Assembly: GCA_039720395.1 (NCBI GenBank)
Contig: CM077823.1
Span: 12,914,107-12,978,106, forward strand
DNA from: Liquidambar formosana
Lineage: Eukaryota; Streptophyta; Magnoliopsida; Saxifragales; Altingiaceae
Direction: 5' to 3'
Length of the DNA: 64,000 nucleotides
A program made the translations under genes and the position numbers. This document shows, piece after piece, positions 10,191 to 21,219 of this stretch. The notes under the pieces are model-generated. The model was given only the letters and a program-made list of their open reading frames with translations, had not been told where the DNA came from and did not search any database. How positions within the stretch are numbered: position 1 is the first letter of the stretch; each line of letters opens with the position of its first letter.

Positions 10191-11976
10191 AAGGCCACTT
10201 TCCCATTTTCACTATGATTCCTTGCTGAAGCGGACTCTTGCCTATTTTGACGTATTTGGGCTCTTTTGGACGAGTTTCCTTCTAATTTTTGGTAACTTCT
10301 GAGTTACTTAAGCTCCAAGGGGATCTCTAATAACCCTTGGATTAATTTTTAGGGTTTTAATCCCAGCCATTGGTTAATCCTTAGTGAACTCTATAAATAC
10401 CCCCCTATGCTTCAGCACAATGAGAGCCACCTTATGCATTAATATTTGAGTGTTTGAGAGAGAATAAGAGAGAGAGACTTCAAGGAGAGCTAGAGGACCT
10501 GCTATAGCCTTGAAGAACATTGATTGAAGACATCCACAAGAACAAGAGGGAGTCCATACAGCAGCAAGGAAGGCTTTCCTAAGGTATATTTCTTCTCTAT
10601 TCAAGCTTAAACTAGGGTATCATGTAGAGTAGCTTTATTGCATGCAATACTTGTGATTTCTACAATGGATTGAGGTTTCTATTAGTTAATACATGTGATA
10701 ATAATGATGTTCATGATGAGTTTTGCATGCTTTAGAGTTAGTTCATAGGTTTCAATGCATAGTTATGATTCTTGTGCTTCTGTTGTCCTTGTGCTAGGAT
10801 AGTGTTATTGCATGTTAGAGTTAGGATTTTTGTCATGTTCTATTGTTTTAGTTAGATAATATGCATGATTTAGGTTCTGTTTATTTTTATTTTAGCATGT
10901 TTAGAGTTGGTTTTGTGTGTTTTTAAGCATATTTGTGAGTATAGGTTTCTAGTGTCCTTATTTTGTGTTAGTTTTTACACAGCATGTTAGTTTAGGCTTT
11001 TTTTTTTTTTTTTTTCTTCATAGTTGCTGTATATGTTTTGCATATGGAGTAAATATGATATTTTTGCATGCATGTTAGTACATTCTAGGGTTTTTATGCA
11101 TGATATGATTCTAGGATTGTGTTAGAGCTTATATTTATTCGCTGTTTTTGTTGTTAGCATGTTTAGTGGATGATTTTAGGCCTTAGTACTATTTTGTCCA
11201 GATTTGCATGTTAGTGTTTTTGCATGGTTTTGAGCACGTGTAAAGGTGGAAATAGGTGTGGTAATTGTCCTATGGCAAATAGGGCTGCCAATGCTTGAAA
11301 TAGCTAATGCTTGGAGTTATTGCGCTTAGGTAAGTGGGTGTGAAGGTGCCCCAATTCACCTCTCTTCTTAACTCTTTCCCTTCTCCCCTCTCTAGGGTTA
11401 GTTTTTAATATGAATCAATGGTTTTAATCAAGGGTTTCCTTAACCAATAAAATTCTGGTTTTTATTAAAGCTTCCATCTTGTGGAACTCTTTCTAAATTC
11501 AAACTTTGTTTATTCAAATCTCTTTCAAATAAGGAAACCTAGGGTTTTAACCATAGTTTTGTATTAGGATTTAACCCTAATTCTAATCGAACTACGTGGA
11601 CTTTGATCCATGTATTTCGTTGCATGGTACGTAGGCGCTCTTCGTGAGGCTCAAGTCCGTTCTAGAATCCAAGTATCCTAGATTTTCTTTATTTCTTTCT
11701 CTTCTTTTCTTTATTTTCTGTGTTTATGTCCTTATTATGCATGGATGGATAAATGAAATATATGACATACATGCAATTCTTATGATGATATACTTGCTGA
11801 TTTTTGTATGGTAAGACTTTAATTTAGCCCAAATAAACTAAGAGACTGAAAGGGTGACATGGGTGTTTATAGGCTTTGCCTAGAACCTTCCCATATCATA
11901 ACTTAGCCTCCGAATCCCTGATTTCTTTGGTTTCCAAAAGACTTGTTTTTTGCCTTTCCTTTTTAAACATCGAGTC

Positions 11977-12290
11977 TGTGTGGGGGTTTTTTGTTGCTGC
12001 GCATTCTTACTCGTGGACTGTTCCCCCCCCACTTGAAGGAATTGTGGCTTTGTCCCACATCGGAATGTGGGCGCCTCCCACCCTGCTATATTAGCTTGAG
12101 CTTGAGCGAAGGGTGTACCACTACTTAGTAGTGGTACACCCTTCGCCTACGCTCAGGCTAATATAGGGGGGGTGGAAGGCGCCCACATTCCGATGTGGGA
12201 CAAACAAACAATTCCTTCGAGTGGAGGGGGAATGCTAGCGAGCAACTAACCCTCAGTTGGGCGAGCTCAGAGGCAAAATACCCCCACACA
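11977..12290. mobile_element. 314-bp foldback element, target duplication GAGTC
   Basis: The ends TGTGTGGGGGTTTTTTG and CAAAATACCCCCACACA are inverted. GAGTC occurs at 11972-11976 and 12291-12295. The sister LTR (around 13088-13100) has the uninterrupted site with a single GAGTC, so this is a true insertion. Two inverted arms of roughly 100 bases (about 12023-12124 and 12128-12232) meet at 12126. They contain 'tgtcccacatcgg', a block seen in some small plant LTR-type elements. The class is uncertain: TG...CA ends and a 5-bp duplication suggest a TRIM/solo-LTR origin, while the inverted ends suggest a MITE. Confidence 0.82.
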
Positions 12291-12428
12291 GAGTCATTCA
12301 AATTGTTTTCTTAAAACAAACTGTTTTAGGGTTTTCCTTGTTTCCTTTCAAAAATAAGGTGGCAACTCCTTTTCTTTTTCAAACCTATTTTCTTTCCAAT
12401 CCTTGTGGGCCAATTTCCGGGGTTCACA

Positions 12429-12949
12429 ATCATCTTCGGCTATAAAAATTTGGTTATAGCCCGAATGACCATCCATAAAGGACAATCCCTTAAATCCAAT
12501 TACTGCATCAACCAACATGTCAACTTCAGGCATTGGATATTCATCCTTTGGGGTGGCTTTGTTTAAATCTTTAAAGTCTATACACACTCTTAATTTTCCA
12601 TTTTTTTTTTCAAGACTGGAACAATATTTGAAAGCCACTCCATATATTTGGTCATTCTAATGAATCCGCCCTTCAAGAGTCTTTCGATCTCTTCCTTAAC
12701 TTTGAGGTGAATTTTTGGAGCCATTCTCCTAGGAGATTGTTTATATGGCTTAAACCCTTTCTTGATTGGCAATTTATGCATGTTCAACCAATTTTCGCTC
12801 TAAACCCAGTAATTCATCATAGTCCTAAGCAAAACAATCTTTGAATTCTTTTAATAGACTGGTTATCTTTTCTTTCCATTCTTATGGTAAATTTTTATCA
12901 ATGAAAATTAGTTTAGAATCCTCTAATAATTTAACTTCCTACAAAGGGT
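12429..12949 (-). pseudogene. gypsy reverse transcriptase, N-terminal half
   Basis: Minus-strand frames give the run-up KEFKDCFA, the motif KLPIKKGFKPYKQSPRRM, LLKGGFIRMTKYMEWLSN, then GKLRVCIDFKDLNKATPKD, YPMPEVDMLVDAV and SFMDGHSGYNQIFIAEDD, where the first catalytic Asp sits. Two stops lie upstream (near 12890 and 12825) and a frame slip lies near 12600 in a poly-T run. The insert 9386-12428 follows directly; the insert 12950-15553 precedes it. Confidence 0.86.
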
Positions 12950-15553
12950 TGTGAACCCTGGAAATTGGGCCCACAAGGGATTGAAAGAAAATGGGTTTGA
13001 AAAAGAAAAAGGAAAGGAGTCGCCACCTTATTTTTTAAAGGAAACAAGGAAAACCCTAAAAATAGTTTGTTTTAGGAAAACAATTTGAATGACTCCATAA
13101 AAAAGGAAAGGCAAAAACCAATCTTTTGAAAACCAAAGAAATCGGGGATTCGGAGGCTAAGTTATGACATGGGAAGGTTCTAGGCAAAGCCTATAGGCAC
13201 CCATGTCACCTTTTCGGTCTCTCAGTTCATTTGGGCTAAATCAAGATCTTTCCATACAAAAATCAGCAAGTATATCATCACAAGAATTGCATGCATATCA
13301 TATATTTCATTCATCCATCCATGCATAATAAGCAAATAAAAACAGAAAAAAAGAAAGAAGAAAAGAAAACATAAATAAACCTAGGATGCTTGGATCCTAG
13401 AACGGACTTGAGCCTCACGAAGAGCGCCTACAGTACCATGCAGCGAAATACATGGATCAAAGTCCACGTAGTTCGATTAGAACTAAGGTTAAATCCTAAT
13501 ACAAACCTATGGTAAAAACCCTAGGTTTCGTTATTTGATCAAAAGAGAATTGATAGAAAGTTTGATTTTAGGAAAGAAATCCACAAAATGGAGACTTTAA
13601 TAAAAACCAGAATTTTGTTTATGAAGGAAACCTCTAATTAAACCATAGGATCATATTAAAAATTAACCCTAAATAGGGAGAAGAGAAGGGATAAGAAGAA
13701 AGGTGAATTGGGGCACCTTCACACCCACTTACCTGAGCGCAATTACTCCAAACATTAGCTATTTCAGACATAAGCAGTCCCTATTTGCCATAGGACAAAT
13801 ACCACACCTATTTGCACCCTTACAAGTGCTCAAAACCATGCAAAAACACTAACATGCAAATCTGGACAGAATAGTATTATGACCTAAAATCATCCACTAA
13901 GCATGCCAATAGCAAAAACAGCGAACAATAATAAGTCCTAACATATTCCTAGAACCATATCATGCATAAAAACCCTAAAACATACTAACATGCATGCAAA
14001 ACTATCATGTTTACTCCATATGAAAAACATATACAGCAAACACGAAGAAAAACCAAATAAAAAAGTCTACTTTATCATGCTATATGAAAACAAACACAAA
14101 ACAATGACTCTAAAACCCTAAACTCACAAATATGCTTAAAAACTCACAAGACATACTTTAATCATGCTAAAACCAAACTAAACAGAAATTAAATCATGCA
14201 TATTAACTAACTAAAGCAATATAACATGATGAAAATCCTAACTCTAACATGCAATGACACTAATCCTAGCATAAGGACAAACAGGAGCACAAGAATCATA
14301 ACTATGCATTAAAAACCTAAAGGACAGCCCTAAAGCATGCTAAACAGTAGATAAAAAATAGATATTCCATGTATATTAACTAGCTAAAGTGTTAATACAT
14401 GATAAAAAAGTTACCTTTAACATGCAATAAGCCTAACCCATATGAAAACCTAGTTTAAGCTTGAATAGAGAAGGAGAATACCTTAGGAAGGGCCTTCCTT
14501 TGTATTTGTAATTGTTCGTGGCTCCTCAGGTCTTTAGAGTGAATCAAACCAACACGAATCCTCCTCTTTGTCAAAGTGGTATCACAGCAAAGAGATCAAA
14601 ACTCACTCAACTTTGAAAAGAAAATAGAAAACAAAAAGAGAACAAGAGAAAAGAAAAGTGATTTTCGTCACTTTGCAGCAGCAGCAACTTCAATCGCATT
14701 TTTGGGTATGAAAACGTTGGATTTGGACAAAGCTTGTGAAATACAAAGTTGTAGAGAATTGAATTATCTTTCTAACAAGACCAATTTCATCAAATTTTGA
14801 CTTTGGATGAAAAAGTTATGATTAAAATACGACTGCTGGTTTTCAGAAAATCTGCTGCTGAATTATGACGAATTTCACTCCCTCCAAACCCTCTTCTCCT
14901 CTCCCCTTATTTAAAGACATTAAGAGAGTATTTATAGCTGAAATCTGGAGTTTCCCTTTCCTTCCTGGACTAGGTTTCCTTGGAGAATAATCAAAAGGTA
15001 TTTTATAATGATAAAAGACTTCTAATCTGAATAGGAAAAGAAAATTGTCTTTTATAAAAATTGGGAGACTGACCGCTAACACGCATGCACATGTATCGTA
15101 TGTGCGTACACACACTCATCACATACGTACACGTGTTAGTGTCATGATAAAAATGGCTAATTTAATAAAATAATTTTCTTTTCATTTTAACCAAAAATCT
15201 CATGCTGTGATTCGCACTAATTCTTCAAGGATAATCCGTAAATAACCACACTAAACTCATCATCAGGGCCACGGGACTTAAGTACCTCATATGCATCCAT
15301 ATGAACTCCAATTGGCAATTTGGAGATCATTCCAAGGTCAAATGAAAAGTTTGGGACTTAAAAGACAATTATGCCCCTCAAGTCACAAAAGCTCTTATTA
15401 TCCCTCAAGATCAACTCCAATTTGAACCAAAATTCATATCCATTGTCCTTGTGACTCTAGAAAACTAATGCAAGTGACTAGACTCAAAAACAAAACAAAA
15501 ACATGCATGAAATGATGAGCCCTAGTAAGGTGGTGCAAAAATGGGGTGTGACA
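12950..15553 (-). mobile_element. long solo LTR (LTR-A family), target duplication AGGGT
   Basis: The + strand reads TGTGAACCCTGG from 12950 and ends GGGGTGTGACA at 15553. AGGGT lies at 12945-12949 and 15554-15558. It is the reverse-oriented relative of 9386-12428: the first 270 bases of the LTR and the downstream 2 kb match, while the promoter-proximal core does not. A CTATAAATAC TATA-like box (minus strand) lies near 14935. It lacks the foldback element. A palindromic acgtac-rich block lies at 15068-15140. Confidence 0.88.
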
Positions 15554-16631
15554 AGGGTCTATGACTTGAGTTCTTTCATCACTCCACTTCCTAGGTTCTA
15601 GTTGTAACTCTTCCAAAGTAATTTCATCTGCATCTTCCCAGACACAATCGGCCAAACAAACTAATTCGTTTTCATTAATTTCAGCCATGTAAGATTCTAT
15701 TCTTTTCGTGGCTTCTTGATATGCTTGGATTTCAGGGTTCATTAAAACTTTTGATTTCAGATATGGCCTCTTGTGAGACTGAATTCACATGGCATCCTCC
15801 ATCCAACATTGGTGAAGCGACCTTAAGGGGTTGGCTATATTTGTTAAACCCTAAAAATTCTGAAGGCTTTACATTTTTTATCACAAAGAACTGCCTTAGC
15901 AAAGTTAGTTGTTAAGGCAAACGGGTGATTATCGACCTGGATTACCTCAGCCTTCTCTCCATTCCAAATCATCAAACATTGATGAAGTGAAGATGGGACA
16001 CACAAGTTTGCATGAATTTAGTCTAGACCTAGCAAGGCATTATAATTTAACGCTGAATTCATAACAAAGAAAGCAGTCATTTTGGTTTTATTTCCTACAG
16101 TCACTTCCATAGGAATAACTCCCTCAGGCTTTACAGCTCCACCCATGAAATTGACTCTTGAAACCTCTGTTGGTAATAAGTCTTTTTCAGTCTTTCCTAA
16201 CCTCTACATGACCGAAATTGGCATAATATTTACAGAAGCCCCATTATCGACTAAAACCCTTGACAAAGGTTTTCCATTAAAATGGGCTTTGATATACAAA
16301 GGTTTCAAGTGTTTAGCCATATTTTCACTTGGCTTGGTTAAAGTGATATTTTTGCAAGGTATCTCGGCCTTTACAGACCAATTTGATACTTCTGAAACTT
16401 CATTGATGGAAAGCTTTCTCTTAAAGCCAACATCAATATACCTTCTTTAGCTTTAAAATCAGCAGGTAAAATGAAAACCATATTTACCTTAATCCTAGTA
16501 GGTGGGAGAGAACCAAACTGGATGGTGTCATCACCATCAGCATTAAAATCATCGGCCTCTAGCATTTCATCTTCCTTGCACTTTTTGATAGCTTTTTGAA
16601 GAGATTTCTTATCTTTCTCAAGTGCTTCCAA
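15554..16631 (-). pseudogene. gypsy protease and protease-RT linker
   Basis: From right to left the minus strand encodes LPPTRIKVNMVFILPADFKA, then PLYIKAHFNGKPLSRVLVDNGASVNIMP, an aspartic protease signature with D-N-G-A in place of the usual D-T/S-G-A, then NALLGLD, and finally the acidic linker LADCVWEDADEITLEEL that leads to the RT. Stops lie after NIMPISVM and at several later positions. It would mature the gag-pol polyprotein. It ends where the AGGGT-flanked solo LTR is inserted. Confidence 0.82.
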
Positions 16632-17503
16632 TCGCTTCCAAATATTAGGCTGAATTCGATACCCTCCAGTGTCTTAGATTAGCTGTCTCTTCTCTTCAGC
16701 TTATATTCTCTAGAGCCTCCTTTTCTAGGTTTGAGACATCTCAGGCTAACGAAACTTTAGGTGACGATCTTGGGCCTATCTCTCTAGCTGAGTTGGCCTT
16801 GGTTTTACCATCCTTAGTTTGATTAAATTCTGAAGATCGCACTTACTAGCACCAGAACCTAAAGCTTAATTCTTAGTATTTTTATCAGCTTGATAGCTTG
16901 AGGCCTGATAGTCATTTCTCACACGAATTTTTAAACCTTGATCCTTTGAGCACTCATTTAATGTCTTCTCGTTAGGTCGAATTCTTTTATTACTTGCATC
17001 TACCTTCCGGTAGTCCCTTTTCAGGCTCTTAGCATGCTCTTTATTTTCTTCCTTAATCAGTTTTTTTTTTTCTCAACTCTAGCCTTATACAGGCCACTTG
17101 ACAGAAACTTTTATTCATATTTATTTGCCTCCTGGTCACAACATTTGCAACTTCAGCCTCATTAAGGGCTCTCACTTAAAGCTTGCCCTTGTAAACAGAG
17201 ACCTCAACATCTCCAATCACAACTTTCTTTAAATTCCAAGGGTCATACTAGGGCATGGCCAATTCCTTGTGACATCCTCTGCAATAGAGTGGGTTATTAT
17301 AAATGTCACTAAGATGCTCTATTACCACTTTTGTCCATTTCTTGTAAGTACCAACATCTGGCCTCCCAGAGTAAGCATAGGTCTCGCCCTCAACTTTAGG
17401 AACAAAGGAAATTGATTTTACAACTTCATTTCGCTGTTATAGAGCCTATATGATTGCTTTTCCCTTATCCTCTAATTTCTTTTCAACATTTTTGGCTTCT
17501 TTG
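16632..17503 (-). pseudogene. gypsy gag-protease spacer, heavily decayed
   Basis: Lysine/arginine-rich minus-strand peptides such as KEENKEHAKSLKRDYRKVD and VYKGKL-like sequence match the linker between the gag zinc-knuckle and the protease in Tat elements, but frames shift repeatedly. No independent gene is present. Confidence 0.55.
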
Positions 17504-17962
17504 TTAGACAAGTCCGAATATTTCACCTTGTAAGACAACCATATTAATGGGAAATTCAAAAGGAAAAGGATTTTTATCTACTTGATGGACAGTCTTTTCT
17601 TTAGGAAATTTCAATTTCTCATTATTTATTGATCTTTGAATGGCATCTCTCAACACGATGCAACTGTTTGTTGGATGTGTCCAACAATCATGCCATTTAC
17701 AATATTTTTTATCTTTCATTTCTTCTGCAGATGGAATTTTATGCCCATCTGGTAATTTGATCTGTTCATCTTTTAGCAATAGGTCGAATATTTGCTTAAT
17801 TTTAGAGAGATCGAAGTCATACTTCTTTTCCCTAAAATTATTTCCATTTTGGCTACCATTATTCGACCTCCTCTAAAAATTTTGTTTCAATTCTTGAACT
17901 TTAGATTTCACTAAAGCTCTGCATGTATAAGGCCGATTAATATTTAATTCGGTTAATGCAAT
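17504..17962 (-). pseudogene. gypsy gag C-terminal zinc-binding segment
   Basis: Minus-strand translation includes KIPSAEEMKDKKYCKWHD and THPTNSCIVLRDAIQ, a C-x3-H-x-type segment typical of the plant Tat gag C-terminus. A stop lies near 17875 and the frame ends at 17504. It follows the capsid domain 17963-18445. Confidence 0.72.
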
Positions 17963-19473
17963 TTATTCTTCAGTTTCTTCATTTTCTTCAATGGCTTCAA
18001 TTTGAGCTACTTCCCTATTGGGGTTCTTATAATAAGTCCCCCTTGAAGAAACACTTCTTTGATTCTCCTCTTCGAGAATTCTTTTATAGTTGCACACAGC
18101 AGTCATAAGATGACCTAGGTCAAAAAAGTCTTGACCAATAAATCTCTTCCTATTCTCTAGGTTGAGACCACTGATCACCATCTTGACACAATCAGACTGC
18201 GCTAAATTTGACCTACATCTACATTGGGCATTACGAAATCTTTGGACGAAGGTATTAACCTTCTCACCAGGCTCTTGACACATTCGAGCAAGACTAACGA
18301 CCGTTATTTCGGTCTCAGCTCTACAAAAATAAATATGGAAAAGGGATTCTATTTCTTGCCATGTTGTAAGTGAGCTTGATGGAAAATTGATATACCAATT
18401 AAAAGCCCAACCAATTAAAGAACTTGGGAACAACTTTAGCTTCAAAAAGCTATTACTGCCTACTTCACCACATTAGCATGTAAATCGGCCAATATATTCA
18501 AAAGTAGATTGCCTATCTTCGCCTAAAAATAAAGTGAAATTAGGAAACTTAAAGCCCCTAAGAAATTCATGAAGCTGGTCAATATAATCAGGGTATGGAC
18601 GGCTATAAGCCGTTCTCATTAGAGGTCGACCAGCCCCTATTTGCTCCCTAATAATATTAGCAATCTCCTCCCTGAAATTATTTGGGTTGTCCCTCAAATT
18701 AGTTTGGAAGGTTTGTGTAGATTTTTCTTGACCGACATAATTATAAGGAATTTCATTTAAACCCCCAAAGTTTCCAGCCATCGATTGGCTAGTTCTGATT
18801 GGTATTTCATTTGGGTTTCTAAACGTATATTGACCTCCCACGGATTGACCATTTCGGGCTGGATTAAATGAATCATTCATCATTTGAGTGTTAATTTGGC
18901 CCCAAGTGAAGCATAAAACACATTGTCTCTTGTTTCACTCGTTCCAACATTCGGTGTAGTATAACCGAATTGGCTTCCTAGATGGGGTGAAGCGGGAATT
19001 TGCCCCCTCGGGCGAAACATTGATGCATTCGAACCTTAAGGATCTTGCCTTGACAAAATATGAACATCCCCATATTTTAAGTGGTTTAGAAATTCGGTCT
19101 TTCGACCGTATTGATTAGTTCTTTCTTGGGGGCCATTCTTAAATGCTAGACTGAGTTTTTCCACCATATAATTGAGCTGCCTATCCGAATTTTTACTCAA
19201 ACTATCACTAATTTGATAATTGGACTCAACAAATGTCTTCATGGTAAGAGACATTTGCTGCATCGTCATCTGAGAGATATCGTGCATTATGGTGTCAAAA
19301 TTCATCCTAAAGGCAGCCATGAACTCATTAGCAACATTTCCAAGTTCAACTAACGATTGGCCTTTCATGTTTTCATTTTCTGGTGAATTACCTCCTGGGA
19401 ACGCCAGAATTTCTTCTTAGCCAGATTCTTGGCCTCAGGTCTCTTTTCCACATCCTCTACGTTTTGGTGGCAT
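17963..19473 (-). pseudogene. gypsy gag (Retrotrans_gag) with premature stops
   Basis: The start is taken at 19473, where the minus strand reads ATG-Pro-Pro-Lys-Arg-Arg-Gly, a common plant gypsy gag start. The N-terminal half (19368-19036) is helical. The segment 18883-18473 is Asn/Pro-rich and ends in EYIGRFTC. The capsid domain (18445-17963) has SSLIGWAFNWYINFPS, SFHIYF-like and VNTFVQRFRNAQC blocks. The frames join across a TAA just after GRFTC, where CAA is expected, and two stops lie near the N-terminus. It would package element RNA. Confidence 0.83.
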
Positions 19474-19530
19474 GATTTTGCAAGAAAATTTCCTAGAAAC
19501 TAGAAAATAACACAAATGGTGTCCAAAAAT
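19474..19530 (-). other. gypsy leader and degenerate primer-binding region
   Basis: On the minus strand the LTR end GGAGGAAACA is followed by ATTTTTGGACACCATTTGTG, placed where a tRNA primer site is expected. The exact tRNA cannot be named. Confidence 0.5.
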
Positions 19531-20166
19531 TGTTTCCTCCAAAAATTGACTTATAGAGATTTGGTTGCACGAGCGTGCTAGCCACAACCTTATGGTGAAT
19601 TGTAGTTTCTACCTTCCCTTGAATGGGCTCAAGGACTTTCCTACAACAATTAAGGAGATAAATGAAATAACAACATAAATTAAAGACAAAAGCTTACCAC
19701 GGAGCAAGCCATTTTCATTAACAATTTCTAAGATTACAACGATAAACACAAGGGTGCACATGCCTTTGACCAGAAAGGACCACACGTTTCAGGGTTTAAA
19801 ATCCTAAAATTCTAAAAGGAAAGAAAAAAGATAAAGTTCACTGGAACTGGTTTGTTGATTGATTGAAGATCCTTCTCAACTGGCTATCTTTCAGCTTTTA
19901 TATGTCCAAGCAACAACTACTCCAATGAAATTTGTCCATAATTGCCCATTTTTATGATCTATTGACTTCTAGCATAACCACATTCCCATGACTCTGTAAC
20001 TCCCAACTCGACCACGATCCCATTTTGGTAACTACCTTGATCATGTCATTGATAATTGCTTCAATTTGGCCTCCTTTGGATGATTCTGCAAAATAGTTTC
20101 ACCTCTTCCTAACTTTGGCCAAATTTAAATATAATTCCTTTTAGGCCGATTTTTAGGGTGTAAACA
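19531..20166 (-). mobile_element. gypsy 5' LTR
   Basis: The 636-bp segment starts TGTTTCCTCC and ends GGTGTAAACA on the + strand, so the minus-strand LTR opens with TGTTTACACC and has TGTTT/AAACA inverted tips. It lies directly upstream of the gag leader. Its partner and the target duplication are beyond the left edge. Confidence 0.75.
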
Positions 20167-20278
20167 GCTTCTTGTTAAATTCCCATTCTACTTCTAGTTT
20201 CCAGTTGAAGGGAAATGTGGGTCTTACAAAGGTTGAAGGTCTATCATGTGTGTGTAGATATATATATATACACACAAA
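20167..20278. other. host flank with short TA microsatellite
   Basis: The short stretch between the gypsy LTR and CACTA-1 holds a (TG)/(TA) microsatellite at 20250-20275. The word aaaggttgaaggt occurs here and again right after CACTA-1 at 23714. Confidence 0.6.
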
Positions 20279-20289
20279 CACTACTACAA

Positions 20290-20500
20290 TAATAGAAATA
20301 GATCACGGTTGGGACACACAAAAAGATCACAATTTTTAAAATAACTGTGATCTTATGTGTGAGCAAATTATTTGATCACGGTTTTAAGAAAAAACGTGAT
20401 GCTTCTAAGAGTTTTAATCTCACTTTTTAAAAAACTGTAATAATAGGGCAACAAGATAGATCACGGTTTTACTTACAACGTGGTCTTTATAGAAATATTT
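20290..20500. repeat. CACTA-1 left subterminal repeats
   Basis: Repeated gatcacggtt / aactgtgatc words in both orientations at about 20 to 60 base spacing, matching those at the right end. Confidence 0.85.
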
Positions 20501-20544
20501 TTTTCCCAATTAAAAATCAGCTTCCTCTTCCCACAAAAAAAGGC

Positions 20545-20880
20545 GTGCTTTTTTTCCTCACTTCCCCAAACCCACGACCCACTCTCTCTCCATTCTCCTA
20601 TCTCTTAAACCCTAACCCTCCACTCAATAAACACAGGAATCGCATAACAACGACGCTGTTGAGCCCCTATTACATGACCCCATCGTACAGCCGGTGGTGT
20701 TCACTGTTGCAATCGGAACAGGAGAGGACGACAACGCTGTTGTACAGCCAGCCGACTGGTGTTCGACGATGTTCCAATAGGAGATTTTTCGATCACTCCA
20801 TCGCGAAGTTGAAAAGATTGTGACAGCGAGCAGTGGAAGTTCAGTGCTGGAAGTGATGAGATTCGGTTTGTGGAGGTAAA
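20545..20880 (+). other. leader-like segment inside CACTA-1
   Basis: A C/T-rich, GC-richer stretch ending at a possible splice donor (gtggag/gtaaaat near 20873) resembles a 5' untranslated or first-exon segment. No protein family can be recognised in any frame. It may be the first exon of a chimeric transcript leading to the CIPK exons. Confidence 0.35.
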
Positions 20881-20980
20881 ATAGTAAGCCACTGTTTGGT
20901 TGCTGAGAAAATTTAGGAAAATAAAAGAGATTGATATTTTGAATTTTAATATTACGATTGCACCATAGCAAAAGATTTTG

Positions 20981-21202
20981 GTGAGGGGTTTGGTGATGTC
21001 TATCCCCTGTTTTACTCTGTTTCTTTTCTATTTTTCTCTTTAATCTATGTTCAGGGTTTGGCGTGGGTGCTTTGATTTGTCTTCAAGCGTGGGTGCTCAT
21101 TACCCTGTTTTATTCTCTTGCTGCTATGTCATTGTTGGGTGTATCTTGCCTCCTTTTTTCTTAATATATATCATTTTTCGTTGATCCAAAAAAAAAAAAA
21201 AA
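20981..21202 (+). mobile_element. 5'-truncated LINE tail with target duplication
   Basis: Sequence ending taatatatatcatttttcg followed by a poly-A run is flanked by aaaagattttg at 20970-20980 and 21203-21213. The end closely resembles the LINE tail at 50001-50310. It inserted into CACTA-1. Confidence 0.72.
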
Positions 21203-21219
21203 AAAAGATTTTGAAGGAA

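Larger units (their letters stand above)
9386..12428 (+). mobile_element. long solo LTR (LTR-A family), target duplication ATCAT
   Basis: It begins TGTCATACCCCATTTTTG at 9386 and ends CCGGGGTTCACA at 12428, flanked by ATCAT at 9381-9385 and 12429-12433. It splits the reverse transcriptase between IAEDD and ISKTAF. A TATA-like CTATAAATACCCCC lies near 10391, and a 'ggtggcaactcc' block near the 3' end matches other LTRs here. At 3043 bp it is unusually long even without its 314-bp foldback insert (11977-12290). Its sister copy lies in opposite orientation at 12950-15553. Confidence 0.88.
4291..20166 (-). mobile_element. Ty3/gypsy retrotransposon of the Tat lineage (host of the nest)
   Basis: The minus-strand order is 5' LTR (19531-20166), gag, protease, reverse transcriptase, RNase H, a second archaeal-type RNase H, and integrase. 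An antisense frame lies beyond the pol stop at 5338. A second RNase H after the first is a hallmark of the plant Tat group. The element is broken by stops and by a copia element plus three solo LTRs. Its 3' LTR lies left of the window. Without the insertions the visible part would be about 9 kb. Confidence 0.85.

Noticed and set aside
16082..16450. 122-residue + strand frame
   Set aside because: Antisense of the gypsy protease.
4291..20166. Endogenous pararetrovirus instead of a gypsy element
   Set aside because: An integrase and LTRs with gag-pol in gypsy order are present, and no movement-protein region is seen.
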